DNA from: Methylomonas albis | Lineage (GTDB): Bacteria; Pseudomonadota; Gammaproteobacteria; Methylococcales; Methylomonadaceae | Assembly (NCBI RefSeq): GCF_014850955.1 | Contig: NZ_JACXSS010000001.1 | Location: 5,208,001-5,272,000 of the forward strand | Direction of reading: 5' to 3' | DNA: 64,000 bases | Shown: positions 44,584 through 53,275 of the stretch, piece by piece | Position numbering within the stretch: position 1 is the stretch's first letter | How the letters are laid out: every line of letters starts with the position of its first letter | Position numbers and translations under genes: made by a program | Notes under the pieces: model-generated | Seen by the model: only the letters and a program-made list of their open reading frames with translations | Database searches by the model: none | What the model was told of the DNA's origin: nothing

Positions 44584-45141
44584 CTAGGGTTCGAAGGTGC
44601 GGCCCAAGCAAGATTGAATGCCCGTAGCGGTCAATTGCTCTTCTCCGCAATTTACACCCGGAGTACAGCTCAGATTTTTCCAACTTCCTGTGTCGTCGCT
44701 GGTCATGCCTTTTAACCAATCAATAAAACTAATGTTTACCCCGGCCGCGCTGGTTAAGTTGGACGTATAAAACTCGTCATACCGGAACACCGTATGATTG
44801 CAGCCCGGATCTACGTAACGCCGGTAATTTCTAGGAAAAGCCTGTTTCAAACCACCGGTGATTTGCCATATCCTGCTGCTCCAAACCGGTATATCAGAAA
44901 AATCAGTTAGCGCTTCTGGCGGTCTGGTACCGTCGCTGACTTCCATGATATTCAAAAACAGCGTTTGCACTGCATCATAAGCATTAGTGTATTGACCGAA
45001 TTTCTCCCTGTCGTATCGACTGGCTAGAGTACCTAGCACCTTGGGTAAGAAGTGGGCGGCATCCACCGGCGCTAATTGACTAAACACGGGGGTGTAAGTT
45101 TTGATCGATATACCAACTGGAATTGGGCCCGAGCAAGGCAT
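44584..45141 (-). pseudogene. Pectin-acetylesterase-like protein, 5'-truncated
   Basis: A 185-residue C-terminal part that resembles the pectinacetylesterase-family hydrolases: TYTPVFSQLAPVDAAHFLPK, TLASRYDREKFGQYTNAYDAVQTL, DPGCNHTVFRYDEFYTSNL, with a His in the position of the family's catalytic residue. The frame runs into a TGA a few codons before the ATG at 45141, and the upstream 300 bases hold no matching N-terminus, so the gene is broken. Two cysteine pairs near the end are as expected for an exported protein. Assignment is from memory of the family pattern and is moderate. Confidence 0.5.
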
Positions 45142-45555
45142 CGCGACACGGCGTCAAGTCATGCGAGAGCCGATGTTCCGACCCCCTTGTCGGGTCGGAA
45201 CGAGGTGACGCGGACGAATCGGGGCGCCGAAGGCATAAGCGGTCGCGTAGTTTTTGCCGATTTTTTCCTGCTGGGATGCTCGAAAAAAATCTTTCGGCAA
45301 AAATAGCGACTCCCCGAATCTCTCCTAGATGTTTTGATACAAAACAGCACGGACAATGCGTCATAGCCGTTGATCATCAGCCATTCAAAAATAGACTAAA
45401 TTTCTCGGTGGCTTGTGGCCGAAATAAATCATTGTCATCTGTTTAACAAGCACTTGAAGCCAAGGTCAGTATACGGCTATAGTCAGGGGCTATACCTGAG
45501 CCACAAACCTTTTTTTGCGTAATAGCATTTTAGTTTCGTAATGGAGTTCCAGTTT
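45142..45555. other. Gene-free region with strong hairpin
   Basis: No gene seen across 414 bases. A perfect 10-bp stem at 45175-45201 (see separate entry) and GC-rich sequence to about 45245 precede AT-rich sequence that probably includes the promoter of the GST gene. Confidence 0.45.
45175..45201. repeat. Strong hairpin near the esterase fragment
   Basis: GTTCCGACCC and GGGTCGGAAC form a perfect 10-bp stem with loop CCTTGTC. No T run follows, so it is more likely a REP-like repeat or the edge of the sequence that replaced the 5' end of the esterase gene. Confidence 0.5.
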
Positions 45556-46203
45556 ATGAGTCTGTCCTTAGTCATCGGCAACAAAAACTATTCATCCTGG
45601 TCACTGCGGCCTTGGCTATTTTTGAAATATCACGACATCGATTTTGCGGAAATTAGAATCCCTTTGTATCGTGAAGATTCGAAAGACAAGCTGCTGCAAT
45701 ACTCGCCGACCGGTAAAGTGCCGGTGCTGTTAGATGGCGAGCTTAAGGTGTGGGATTCACTGGCAATATTGGAATATCTAGCGGAGCGCTTTCCGCAAAC
45801 CCAAGGCTGGCCGGACGATTTTGCCGAGCGCGCTATTGCCCGTTCCCTGGCCGCTGAAATGCATTCCGGTTTCACTGCACTGCGCACCTACTGCGGTATG
45901 AATTGCAAGCGCACACCAACAGCTAAGCCCTTGCCGGAAGCGGTGCATCCGGACATCGAACGCATCGGCGAAATTTGGCAACACTACCGCCAACTCCACC
46001 ACCAAGATGGCCCGTGGTTATTCGGCCGATTTACAATGTTGGACGCAGTGTTCGCACCGGTTGCCTTACGTTTTCACAGCTATCAACTGGAAACCAATAA
46101 AGAAGCGCAAGCGTATGTGGACACGGTGCTGGCTTGTCCGGCGGTAAACGCTTGGATGGACGCCGGCAAATTGGAAAGCGAGGTGATCACTGCGTTTGAA
46201 TAA
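45556..46203 (+). CDS. Glutathione S-transferase
   Basis: 215 residues: thioredoxin-like N-terminal domain (LVIGNKNYSSWSLRPWLFLK, with the Ser catalytic position near 11-13, and YSPTGKVPVLLDGELKVWDSLAILEYLAERF for glutathione binding) and an all-helical C-terminal domain (FTMLDAVFAPVALRF). YPF-type GSTs of this kind conjugate or reduce small electrophiles. GGAG lies 9 nt before ATG 45556, favoured over the ATG at 45541. Confidence 0.92.
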   Translation: MSLSLVIGNKNYSSWSLRPWLFLKYHDIDFAEIRIPLYREDSKDKLLQYSPTGKVPVLLDGELKVWDSLAILEYLAERFPQTQGWPDDFAERAIARSLAAEMHSGFTALRTYCGMNCKRTPTAKPLPEAVHPDIERIGEIWQHYRQLHHQDGPWLFGRFTMLDAVFAPVALRFHSYQLETNKEAQAYVDTVLACPAVNAWMDAGKLESEVITAFE

Positions 46204-46382
46204 GCGGCTTCAGGAGCGACACTTTAAAAAATAAGGACTGAACAGCCTCCAAGTATCGACCAAGAAAACAGGCTTAAAACGGTTTTTTAAAACCTTCCGC
46301 ATATACCCCAATAATTTAAAGATACTTTGCTCCTGCCTGAGCGTAGAATGATTTTCTTGTTATTTACCAACAGGAGAGCACA

Positions 46383-46772
46383 ATGAAAAAAATCAAATTA
46401 GCCGCTGTTTTACTAGGCCTATCGGTATTTTCCGGCCTGAGTTTTGCGGACATTCCGCTGCAATCCAAGGAAGAAATGCAAGGCAGCTGGAAGTTGGAAT
46501 ACACCAAAAAATCGGTTACTTCAACGGATACCATCAAGCGCGAAGATACCTGGACATTTAAAGATGGCAAAGTCACCATCACCCATATTCCGCGCGAAGG
46601 TACTTTTTACGACCAGTCTCCGGTGGCTTACGAAATAGAAGGCGGTAAATTAAAAATCGCCCTTTTGGGTAGATCGGATAAATTCGACATATTTGCGTTG
46701 CAAGAAAAAACCGATAAATCCATGACCTTAAAAGGCAAATTCGGCGACGTTTATCACTTTAATAAAAACTGA
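46383..46772 (+). CDS. Small secreted lipocalin-like protein
   Basis: 129 residues with signal peptide (KKIKLAAVLLGLSVFSGLSFA). The mature 108 residues form a beta pattern MQGSWKLEYTKK, then DTWTFKDGKVTITH and YEIEGGKLKIALLG, resembling small lipocalin-like proteins. No ligand can be inferred. AGGAGAG lies 6 nt before the ATG. Unconnected to its neighbours (GST upstream, IS66 fragment downstream). Confidence 0.7.
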   Translation: MKKIKLAAVLLGLSVFSGLSFADIPLQSKEEMQGSWKLEYTKKSVTSTDTIKREDTWTFKDGKVTITHIPREGTFYDQSPVAYEIEGGKLKIALLGRSDKFDIFALQEKTDKSMTLKGKFGDVYHFNKN

Positions 46773-46988
46773 AAATCACCATCTGTAGTTTCTTGGCCTA
46801 AAAATAAATAAAACTGGCTAGCCATCAATATTTCGTTCCCGTAAAGCTTTTCCCCTGTTCACACCGGGGCGCGGGAACCCTGAATTTCGAACACTCACTT
46901 ACCTTCGTTTAAAAGAAAGCACTCGACGGCCCCACCTGAAAATCAATCGACAAATAGTTCATCCTTGTGTTTTTTGACGAGGAGAAGC

Positions 46989-47258
46989 GATGGGAATTTC
47001 AGCGCAGTGGATCAAGCATATCGAGACCTGGCAATGTAGCGATATGTCTCAGGCGGCTTATTGTGCAGCATGGGCTCAAACCCAATATCTTTGCCAGCCT
47101 CGCTGTCAGCAGTTTGGCAACGCCAACTGATGCCCCGGCGCGTGTTGCAGTACAAAAGGCTCGGCACGCAGGTGGGGCTGTCGAGTGTTTTCGCTTACCA
47201 CGGCAGACACATCAAAGTATTGCCGGTCAGCGATAAACAGCGAGCGGGCGGCGAATAG
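46989..47258 (+). pseudogene. IS66-family TnpA-like fragment, frameshifted
   Basis: ATG 46989 opens with MGISAQWIKHIETWQ and CSDMSQAAYCA, the W-H-W / SQAAYC pattern of IS66 accessory proteins. The frame then shifts: the next frame reads QHGLKPNIFASLAVSSLATP, matching the usual continuation. Later bases to 47258 are still open in a third frame. No IS ends were found. The remnant directly precedes the NlpC/P60 gene. Confidence 0.55.
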
Positions 47259-47304
47259 CCTGTCTATAATATGCAAATTGATGATTTTGTTGCCGATAAC
47301 GCCG

Positions 47305-47862
47305 ATGTCCATTTATCGACCTCACCGCTGCGCTTTGTTACTGCTGAGTCAGATGGTGACGGCTGTCATGCTTAGCCAACTTATCGGCTGCGCCAGCAAC
47401 GAAAAGCCACCGCTGACTGTATTGCCTACTACCGAAGGCGGCAACCGGATCGCGGCCAATGACGCGTTACAATTGCGAGGCATGCCTTATGTGTATGGGG
47501 GTGAGTCGCCCAGTCAGGGCTTCGATTGCAGCGGTTTGGTGTATTACGTTTACAACCGCCAAGGCGTGCGTCTGCCGCGTGACACCCAATCGCTAGCTCG
47601 GCAATTGCCGGCGGTGCAACCCGAGCAAAGGCAGCCCGGCGATCTGTTGTTTTTCACTACCGACCGGCCGTTTTCGCATGTCGGCATTTATATCGGCGGC
47701 GAGCAGTTCGTGCATGCTCCCAGTAGCCGGACTGGTCAAGTCATGGTTTCCGACCTCAGGCAGCCGTATTGGCGGGAGCGCTTTATCGGCGTGCGCCGTC
47801 CTGTGGCGCGCTATTCCTTGTCGTTAAACGACAGCGACCAGGCAAGCTGCGGGATCAATTAA
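47305..47862 (+). CDS. NlpC/P60-family lipoprotein (cell-wall endopeptidase)
   Basis: 185 residues from ATG 47305; lipoprotein signal ends at lipobox LIGC (about Cys29). The catalytic domain is of the Spr/MepS kind: GFDCSGLVYYVYNRQG (Cys), PFSHVGIYIGGEQFVHAP (His and third ligand). MepS-type enzymes cut D-Ala-mDAP crosslinks in peptidoglycan. Longer starts (to 47185) overlap the IS66 fragment. The C-terminus adds about 35 residues (ARYSLSLNDSDQASCG). Confidence 0.88.
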   Translation: MSIYRPHRCALLLLSQMVTAVMLSQLIGCASNEKPPLTVLPTTEGGNRIAANDALQLRGMPYVYGGESPSQGFDCSGLVYYVYNRQGVRLPRDTQSLARQLPAVQPEQRQPGDLLFFTTDRPFSHVGIYIGGEQFVHAPSSRTGQVMVSDLRQPYWRERFIGVRRPVARYSLSLNDSDQASCGIN

Positions 47863-48530
47863 TCCAGCCAGCGCACCACTGCGTCGCGCTCTTGTCGAGT
47901 TTTCGGCCGTGCCGGCGGATTTTTCCGGTAACCGAACGCTACCATATATGCCGCTGACCAGTGCTCCAGGTTCACGTCGGCATGCTCCGCCAAAAGCCGC
48001 TCTACTTCCACCCGCTCAAAACCTTCTATCGGACAAGAGTCGATACCTATCATCGCCGCCGCAGTCATCATATTGGCCAGCGGCAGATAGGTTTGCCGGG
48101 TCGCCCAGTCGATTAGTGTGCGTTCGGAACCCAGTAAGTCAAAATCGCTGCGCTGAAATTTTTCGATCAAGCCGCTACGCAAACTGACGATGTCTTCCGG
48201 AAACTGCTGCACATCGCGCATGATGTGTTGCAGATAAGCGCTGTCGTAGCGCATGAAATGGCTTTTCCGCACCAGCGTCAAAATCACATGGCTGGCGGTA
48301 GGCAGTTGTTTTTGCCCGCCCCAGGTAAACTGGCGCAGTTTTTCCCGTAAATCCGGATTTTGCATGACCAGAAACTGCCAAGGCTCCAGCCCGAAGGAAC
48401 TGGGCGAGAGTCTGGCAAGCTCCAAAATGAAATCGAAATCCGCGCCGGCGATGTTGCGCTCGGCGTCAAATTCCTTACAGGCGTGACGAAATTGATATGC
48501 GTCGAGAATATCCTGTTTACTGATGGTCAT
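47859..48530 (-). CDS. Nitroreductase-family protein
   Basis: 223 residues, FMN enzyme: FRHACKEFDAERNIAGADFD, LARLSPSSFGLEPWQFLVM (flavin contact), and SCPIEGFERVEVERLLAEHA; the C-terminal AYMVAFGYRKNPPARPKTRQ is typical of NfsB-like enzymes. They reduce nitro compounds and quinones with NAD(P)H. Convergent with the NlpC/P60 gene (stops overlap by 4 nt); the DUF5765 gene lies 1 nt upstream on the same strand, so the two form an operon. Confidence 0.9.
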   Translation of the reverse strand: MTISKQDILDAYQFRHACKEFDAERNIAGADFDFILELARLSPSSFGLEPWQFLVMQNPDLREKLRQFTWGGQKQLPTASHVILTLVRKSHFMRYDSAYLQHIMRDVQQFPEDIVSLRSGLIEKFQRSDFDLLGSERTLIDWATRQTYLPLANMMTAAAMIGIDSCPIEGFERVEVERLLAEHADVNLEHWSAAYMVAFGYRKNPPARPKTRQERDAVVRWLD

Positions 48531-48531
48531 C

Positions 48532-49284
48532 TTACAAACTGTCGCCTACTTCACGTTGATAAAACGGCCAGGTCTTCACATGCAAATGTTTTCTGATCGG
48601 TGTTTTGATCACTGACACGCACAGCGCAATCGAAAACAGACACCATACCGCGCAATACTCGTTAGGATCGTTGGTGGTCACGTCGGAAATCCACGGGCCG
48701 ATCAAATAATGGAAAGCCACGAAGCGCCAGGAACCGTACATGATAGGCAGATAAAACGCCGCCAAAATGTACGAAAACGCATGCAAGCCCCAGTTAAAGC
48801 CCAGCAACCAAGTCACGGGTTGCGACATCAAACCGTTTAAAGGCATTTGCCAGGCGATATGCCAATCACCGGAAACCGAGCAGGTTTGCACGCCGCAAAA
48901 ACCTTCGGTGCCGGGGACACAGTCGCCTGCCCAAGCGAATGGATACATCTTGATCAGCATCGCCAGCGAACTGATCGCACACAAGGTGTAAACCGTGGTT
49001 CTTATCTTTAGTTTGACGCTTTCCGGAATGAAGTACATCGCCACCATGTTCACGAAAAACGGCTGGAAGGCGATGTGCAGATAACCCAGCAGCGTTAACA
49101 CCTGATTATTCGGGTTATCGCACAGATTGATGTACACATACGTTAATGCCTGCAGTAGTTCCATCAAGGCAAAATAGGTTAATGGAATCCACAGTTCCTT
49201 GGATTCGCCTTTGTAAGCCACGTAAACAGCGGTCGTTAAACCTGCGGCAGCCAACACGCCTGACGCTTCTCCACTCCAACACAT
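48532..49284 (-). CDS. DUF5765-like seven-helix membrane protein
   Basis: 250 residues starting MCWSGEASGVLAAAG, the conserved opening of a small family of uncharacterised membrane proteins. About seven membrane helices; six cysteines, some probably in a periplasmic loop (GDCVPGTEGFCGVQTCSVSG), and HIAFQPFFVNM. Function unknown. It precedes the nitroreductase gene by 1 nt, so co-expression is likely. Confidence 0.7.
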   Translation of the reverse strand: MCWSGEASGVLAAAGLTTAVYVAYKGESKELWIPLTYFALMELLQALTYVYINLCDNPNNQVLTLLGYLHIAFQPFFVNMVAMYFIPESVKLKIRTTVYTLCAISSLAMLIKMYPFAWAGDCVPGTEGFCGVQTCSVSGDWHIAWQMPLNGLMSQPVTWLLGFNWGLHAFSYILAAFYLPIMYGSWRFVAFHYLIGPWISDVTTNDPNEYCAVWCLFSIALCVSVIKTPIRKHLHVKTWPFYQREVGDSL

Positions 49285-49459
49285 TGAAAAATACCTTCGT
49301 TATTTTAGTTATAGGCATAGACACCTAGTTTGTAACAGTGCAATCCAACTGCGCTGAATATTACCGATGCAGATGTCTATGGGTTTCGCTACGATCCCTC
49401 GCAAAGGGCGGGAATTATTACATAAACCGGACTAAATAGCCGGATTTTGGCGGATTGGG

Positions 49460-51667
49460 TTAATACAAGTCGACCGGATCCACATCCAGCGACCAGCGCA
49501 CCTTTTTGGCGTCTTTCAACGCATAAATAGCCGGCAACAAACTATCCAATAATTGATGCAGTTCTTTACGTTGCGGGCTCTGTAACAACAATTGGAAACG
49601 AAACAAACCCGCGCGCCTGGCCATCGGTGCCGCCACCGGACCCAATACCTGAACTTTGCCGGGATTCAAGGAGTTGATCGCCTGGCAAACCGCTTGTAAA
49701 AACTGCTGCGGCTCTTCGGCTTTGCCAGCTTGCACCCTAAGCAAGGCCTGATGGCCGAACGGCGGTAAGCCGGCCTGTCGGCGCTCTTGGAGCGCACTTT
49801 GCGCGAAAGCCCGATAGCCCTTACTTAACAAGGTGTCGAGCAAGGGGTGTTGCGGATGCCGGGTTTGCAATATCACCTTGCCGGGCTGATCGGCGCGGCC
49901 GGCCCGGCCAGCGACCTGCACAATCAATTGCGCCAGTCTTTCGCTGCCATGATAGTCAATACTGAACAAGCCGCTGTCTATATCCAGAATGGCGACCAGC
50001 GTCACGCCCGGAAAATGGTGGCCCTTGGCGAGCATTTGTGTCCCGAGAATAATATCGACCGCGCCATCGTGAATCTGCTCCAGATATTGTTCCAATGAAC
50101 CCTTGCGCTGCGTCGTGTCTCTGTCCAAACGTACGACTACCTTATCTGGAAACACGGCCTCCAAGGTTTGTTCGATACGTTCGGTGCCCAAGCCCAAGGC
50201 CTGTAATTCGCCGGTTTTACACGCCGGACAATGCTTGAGCAAGGGCTGCTCGCTGCCGCAGTGATGACAACGTAGCACACGGTCGGCGGCGTGAATCACC
50301 AGATTCGCATCGCAACGCCGACAGCGCGAGACCCAGCCGCAGCCATGGCAGATCTGCACCGGCGCATAGCCTCGGCGGTTTAGAAAAATCAGAGCTTGTT
50401 GCTGCTTGGCTAACGTGGCGTGCACTTCCGCCAGCAGCGGCTCAGATAAGCCAGCTTCCATCCTTTTATTACGTATATCCAATAATTGAAAACGCGGAGC
50501 CGTGGCATTGCCGGCCCGATTGGGCAAATGCAGCAATTGATAGCGGTGCTGCGCGACATTCGCCATGCTTTCCAGCGAGGGCGTCGCTGAGCCCAGCAAT
50601 ACCGGGATGCCTAAACCTTTGGCTCTGGCGATAGCGACATCCCGCGCGGAAAAACGAAATCCTTCTTGTTGTTTGAACGAACTGTCGTGCTCTTCGTCGA
50701 GAATAATCAGACCGGGGCGCGGCAGGGGCGTGAACAGCGCGGAACGGGTGCCGAGCATAATTGCCGAGTGGCCTTGTTGCATGCTTAGCCAGGCCTGCAA
50801 ACGCTGCTTATCGGTTAGTTTGGAATGGGTAGACACCATGTTCACGGCAAAACGCTGCAGAAAACGTTGCTCCAGCTGCGGCGTCAGGCTGATTTCCGGC
50901 AATAAAACTAACACCTGTTTACCTTGCTCCAACACCTTGGCGATGATCTGCATATACACTTCGGTTTTGCCGCTACCGGTAACCCCCTCCAATAGCGATA
51001 CCGCAAAACGGCCCAGCTTAGCGATCACCGCAGCGATAGCCGCCTGCTGTTCGGGATTAGCCGGTAACGAGGCCTGGGCAAGGGCTAATTCAGCGGCTGG
51101 AACTGGCGCTTGCTCAGCCACTAAACCTTTTTCCAACAAAGCTTTCAGCGCGGATTTATAGGTGCTGAGCGCAGTGCCGGTCATCGCACTACCGCTAGTT
51201 TGCAATAAGGTCAATAGCGCTTGTTGCTTGGGTGCGCGGCGTAACTGTTCAGGGGCGACTAGCCGCCCTTGCGGACTAAGGCCGAAATAGGGCTGCCGTT
51301 GTAGCAGAGCCGGTCGGCCTTGACGCAATGCCACCGGAAACGCAGCGGCCAGCACTTCGCCGAGCGGGTGGTGATAGTAGCGGGCGGCCCAGCGCAACAG
51401 GCTTATATCGGTTGCGGATAAGAGAGGATGGGTATCCAGAATGGCGATAGCCGGTTTCAGTTTGTCCCTGTCGAAGCTGGAATTGTCCGCGACAGCCATC
51501 AATACGCCCACTTGCTGGCGCTTACCGAAGGGCACTAACACTCTAACACCCGGTTGCAATTCGGACAATCTAAGGTCAAGCGGCGGCAGATAATCGAATA
51601 ATCGGTCCAGCGGAACGGGCACTGCAACTTTCAAAATTAAATTGCCGGGAGTGTCACAGTTAGGCAT
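49460..51667 (-). CDS. priA: Primosomal protein N' (replication restart helicase)
   Basis: 735 residues, full length. N-terminal fork-binding domain (VAVPVPLDRLFDYLPP), Walker A GVTGSGKTEVYMQ, DEEH box (LIILDEEHDSSFKQQEGFRFSARD), a zinc-binding block with eight cysteines (CHGCGWVSRCRRCDANL, CHHCGSEQPLLKHCPACKTG) and helicase C domain (QMLAKGHHFPGVTLV). PriA reloads the replisome at stalled forks. Three DnaA boxes lie 62-96 nt upstream of its start (51729-51763), suggesting DnaA control or binding. Confidence 0.97.
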   Translation of the reverse strand: MPNCDTPGNLILKVAVPVPLDRLFDYLPPLDLRLSELQPGVRVLVPFGKRQQVGVLMAVADNSSFDRDKLKPAIAILDTHPLLSATDISLLRWAARYYHHPLGEVLAAAFPVALRQGRPALLQRQPYFGLSPQGRLVAPEQLRRAPKQQALLTLLQTSGSAMTGTALSTYKSALKALLEKGLVAEQAPVPAAELALAQASLPANPEQQAAIAAVIAKLGRFAVSLLEGVTGSGKTEVYMQIIAKVLEQGKQVLVLLPEISLTPQLEQRFLQRFAVNMVSTHSKLTDKQRLQAWLSMQQGHSAIMLGTRSALFTPLPRPGLIILDEEHDSSFKQQEGFRFSARDVAIARAKGLGIPVLLGSATPSLESMANVAQHRYQLLHLPNRAGNATAPRFQLLDIRNKRMEAGLSEPLLAEVHATLAKQQQALIFLNRRGYAPVQICHGCGWVSRCRRCDANLVIHAADRVLRCHHCGSEQPLLKHCPACKTGELQALGLGTERIEQTLEAVFPDKVVVRLDRDTTQRKGSLEQYLEQIHDGAVDIILGTQMLAKGHHFPGVTLVAILDIDSGLFSIDYHGSERLAQLIVQVAGRAGRADQPGKVILQTRHPQHPLLDTLLSKGYRAFAQSALQERRQAGLPPFGHQALLRVQAGKAEEPQQFLQAVCQAINSLNPGKVQVLGPVAAPMARRAGLFRFQLLLQSPQRKELHQLLDSLLPAIYALKDAKKVRWSLDVDPVDLY

Positions 51668-52092
51668 GTCTTGTGATGTTTTTTTGATATTAGGCCGCTA
51701 AGTCTTTAACTAGATTGAGGAATCTGAGTTACCCACAAAATCTGTGGATAACTCTGTGGATAGGCTTTCGAGAAAACTGCTTAGTGTCGGTTTTTATTAC
51801 ACATTTGTTAAATTGTGCAAATTTAAGCCAACTGGCTTGGTTAATATAAATCAATGGCTTACGCTGAAAATTAATCTGTGTTAAATATCGCAGACCGCTA
51901 TGGAAATGTCGCGAAGGCTCCGCCCCGTTTTTGTGCATAACCTGTTGCCAGGCTGTGTCGATCCTACGCGGTAGCGGCTGAAATTCAGACAACTTGGTCG
52001 CTCGAAAACATCCCGCACCCCAAGCTCACAATTATTGCGGCTTTTGTGGGGTGTAAAACAAATTTTCCTGGATCAAGCCGTTTATCGCTCGG
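51668..52092. other. Gene-free region upstream of priA
   Basis: 425 bases without a gene: three DnaA boxes (51729-51763) next to an AT-rich stretch (51785-51895). The open frame 51729-51992 on the minus strand runs over these boxes and is judged spurious. Confidence 0.55.
51729..51763. promoter_or_regulatory. Cluster of three DnaA boxes
   Basis: TTACCCACA (51729-51737, plus), TGTGGATAA (51743-51751, minus sense, perfect) and TGTGGATAG (51755-51763, minus sense) lie within 35 bp; the last two are direct repeats at 12-bp spacing. AT-rich DNA follows. It may regulate priA or titrate DnaA. Confidence 0.6.
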
Positions 52093-52590
52093 CTACACAG
52101 CATCTGCATCGTTAAAGAATTGCAGAAAGCCCCAGCCCGCTAACGACAAAAACGCGACCAAGGTCCAGGCCGGAATACTCAGGCCAAGCAAAGTCCAATC
52201 GATCTTCGCGCATTCGCCGGTGCCGGTCAGCATTAATTTAATGGTGTCGGCCAGCGGGAAATTCTGAAATACATATTCCAACCCCGGGCTACATTCCGGT
52301 ACTTCCTCGGGCGGCAGATGTTGCAACCAGATATGGCGAGCGGAAACGCTGGCGCCAATCAAAGCCGCCGCGGCGCCCAACACCGCATAGACTTTGCGGC
52401 CACGATTATGCAAGCCGGCGATTAAGAAAATCGCGCCTGTCGCCAGAATTGCCAGCCGCTGCGAGATACACAGCGGGCAAGGCTCTAGTTCTTCGACAAA
52501 CTGCAAATAAGCCCCAACCGCCAACAGTGAAGCGCAGGCGGCAAAGCCCAGAAAAAAACAAATACGCGGACTAAATTTTACAAAACTCAT
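52093..52590 (-). CDS. dsbB: Disulfide-bond oxidoreductase DsbB
   Basis: 165 residues with four TM helices. The first redox pair is EPCPLCISQR; the second loop has PECSP and GTGECAKID, so all four essential cysteines are present. DsbB re-oxidises DsbA with quinone. Start 52590 (MSFVKFSPRIC) is chosen from length and the hydrophobic start; the frame further upstream overlaps the RCK gene. Its 5' end overlaps the RCK stop by 20 nt, making it the last gene of the kch operon. Confidence 0.93.
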   Translation of the reverse strand: MSFVKFSPRICFFLGFAACASLLAVGAYLQFVEELEPCPLCISQRLAILATGAIFLIAGLHNRGRKVYAVLGAAAALIGASVSARHIWLQHLPPEEVPECSPGLEYVFQNFPLADTIKLMLTGTGECAKIDWTLLGLSIPAWTLVAFLSLAGWGFLQFFNDADAV

Positions 52591-53275
52591 TTTCGACGTC
52601 TTTTTTGAATGCTCTAATTTCCCGGGAGGGGCCCAAAATGACCAAAATATCGCCAACACTCAAGCGGCGGTCGAATTCCTCGGCCACAAAATGCAGCTGC
52701 TCGCTGACTTGTTTATTGACGATACCGATCAGTATTAAATTGTACTGCGAACTTAACTGCAGCTGTGTGACATGGGTTTTTTCCAGATAGCTGTTTTCAG
52801 GAATCGTCACCTCGGCCAGATGCAGGTCGTGCCTGCCGAACACAGTGTGATCGAAAATATCATTGATATCCGGCCTCTTTAGCATATCGTGAATCTTGCG
52901 TCCGCAGATTTCATAGGGGTCGATAATCTTGTTTGCGCCGGCCGCCAACAGCTTTTCAGCCGATTCCGGGCTGTCGACAATCGCGATAATATTCAATTCC
53001 TTATCCAGCGCGCGCGCCGAAAGCGTCAGAAATACATTTTCAGAGTCCGTGTCGAAAAAGCAAAACAGCGTATCAACATGCGCGCCGATGCCGATCAGTT
53101 TCAAATCGTCATCGCTACGGAAATCGATATTGGCGGTTTCGAAGCCGTTTTCCCGGGCTAGTGCCACTTTGACCGGATCGTGGTCGATGACGGTGATTTG
53201 ATAGAACTCCTTGTCCAACCGGCTAATGGCCTCGAACGACAGCCGGTTGTAACCGAATACTGCAATGGTTTTCAT
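52571..53275 (-). CDS. RCK/TrkA-N protein, second subunit-like partner of the channel
   Basis: 234 residues: TrkA-N (Rossmann) domain (IAVFGYNRLSFEAISRL, TVIDHDPVKVALAREN) and TrkA-C domain (LHLAEVTIPENSYLEKTH, LSVGDILVILGPSREIRAF). Nucleotide-binding RCK units gate potassium channels; the glycine-rich loop here is altered (GYNRLS rather than GxGxxG), so binding may be weakened. Overlaps the channel gene by 4 nt (ATGA) and feeds into dsbB. It is a stand-alone RCK protein next to a channel that already has one. Confidence 0.85.
   Translation of the reverse strand: MKTIAVFGYNRLSFEAISRLDKEFYQITVIDHDPVKVALARENGFETANIDFRSDDDLKLIGIGAHVDTLFCFFDTDSENVFLTLSARALDKELNIIAIVDSPESAEKLLAAGANKIIDPYEICGRKIHDMLKRPDINDIFDHTVFGRHDLHLAEVTIPENSYLEKTHVTQLQLSSQYNLILIGIVNKQVSEQLHFVAEEFDRRLSVGDILVILGPSREIRAFKKDVENEFCKI

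Noticed and set aside
51729..51992. Minus-strand ORF upstream of priA
   Set aside because: It covers the DnaA boxes and AT-rich region and has no family or ribosome site.
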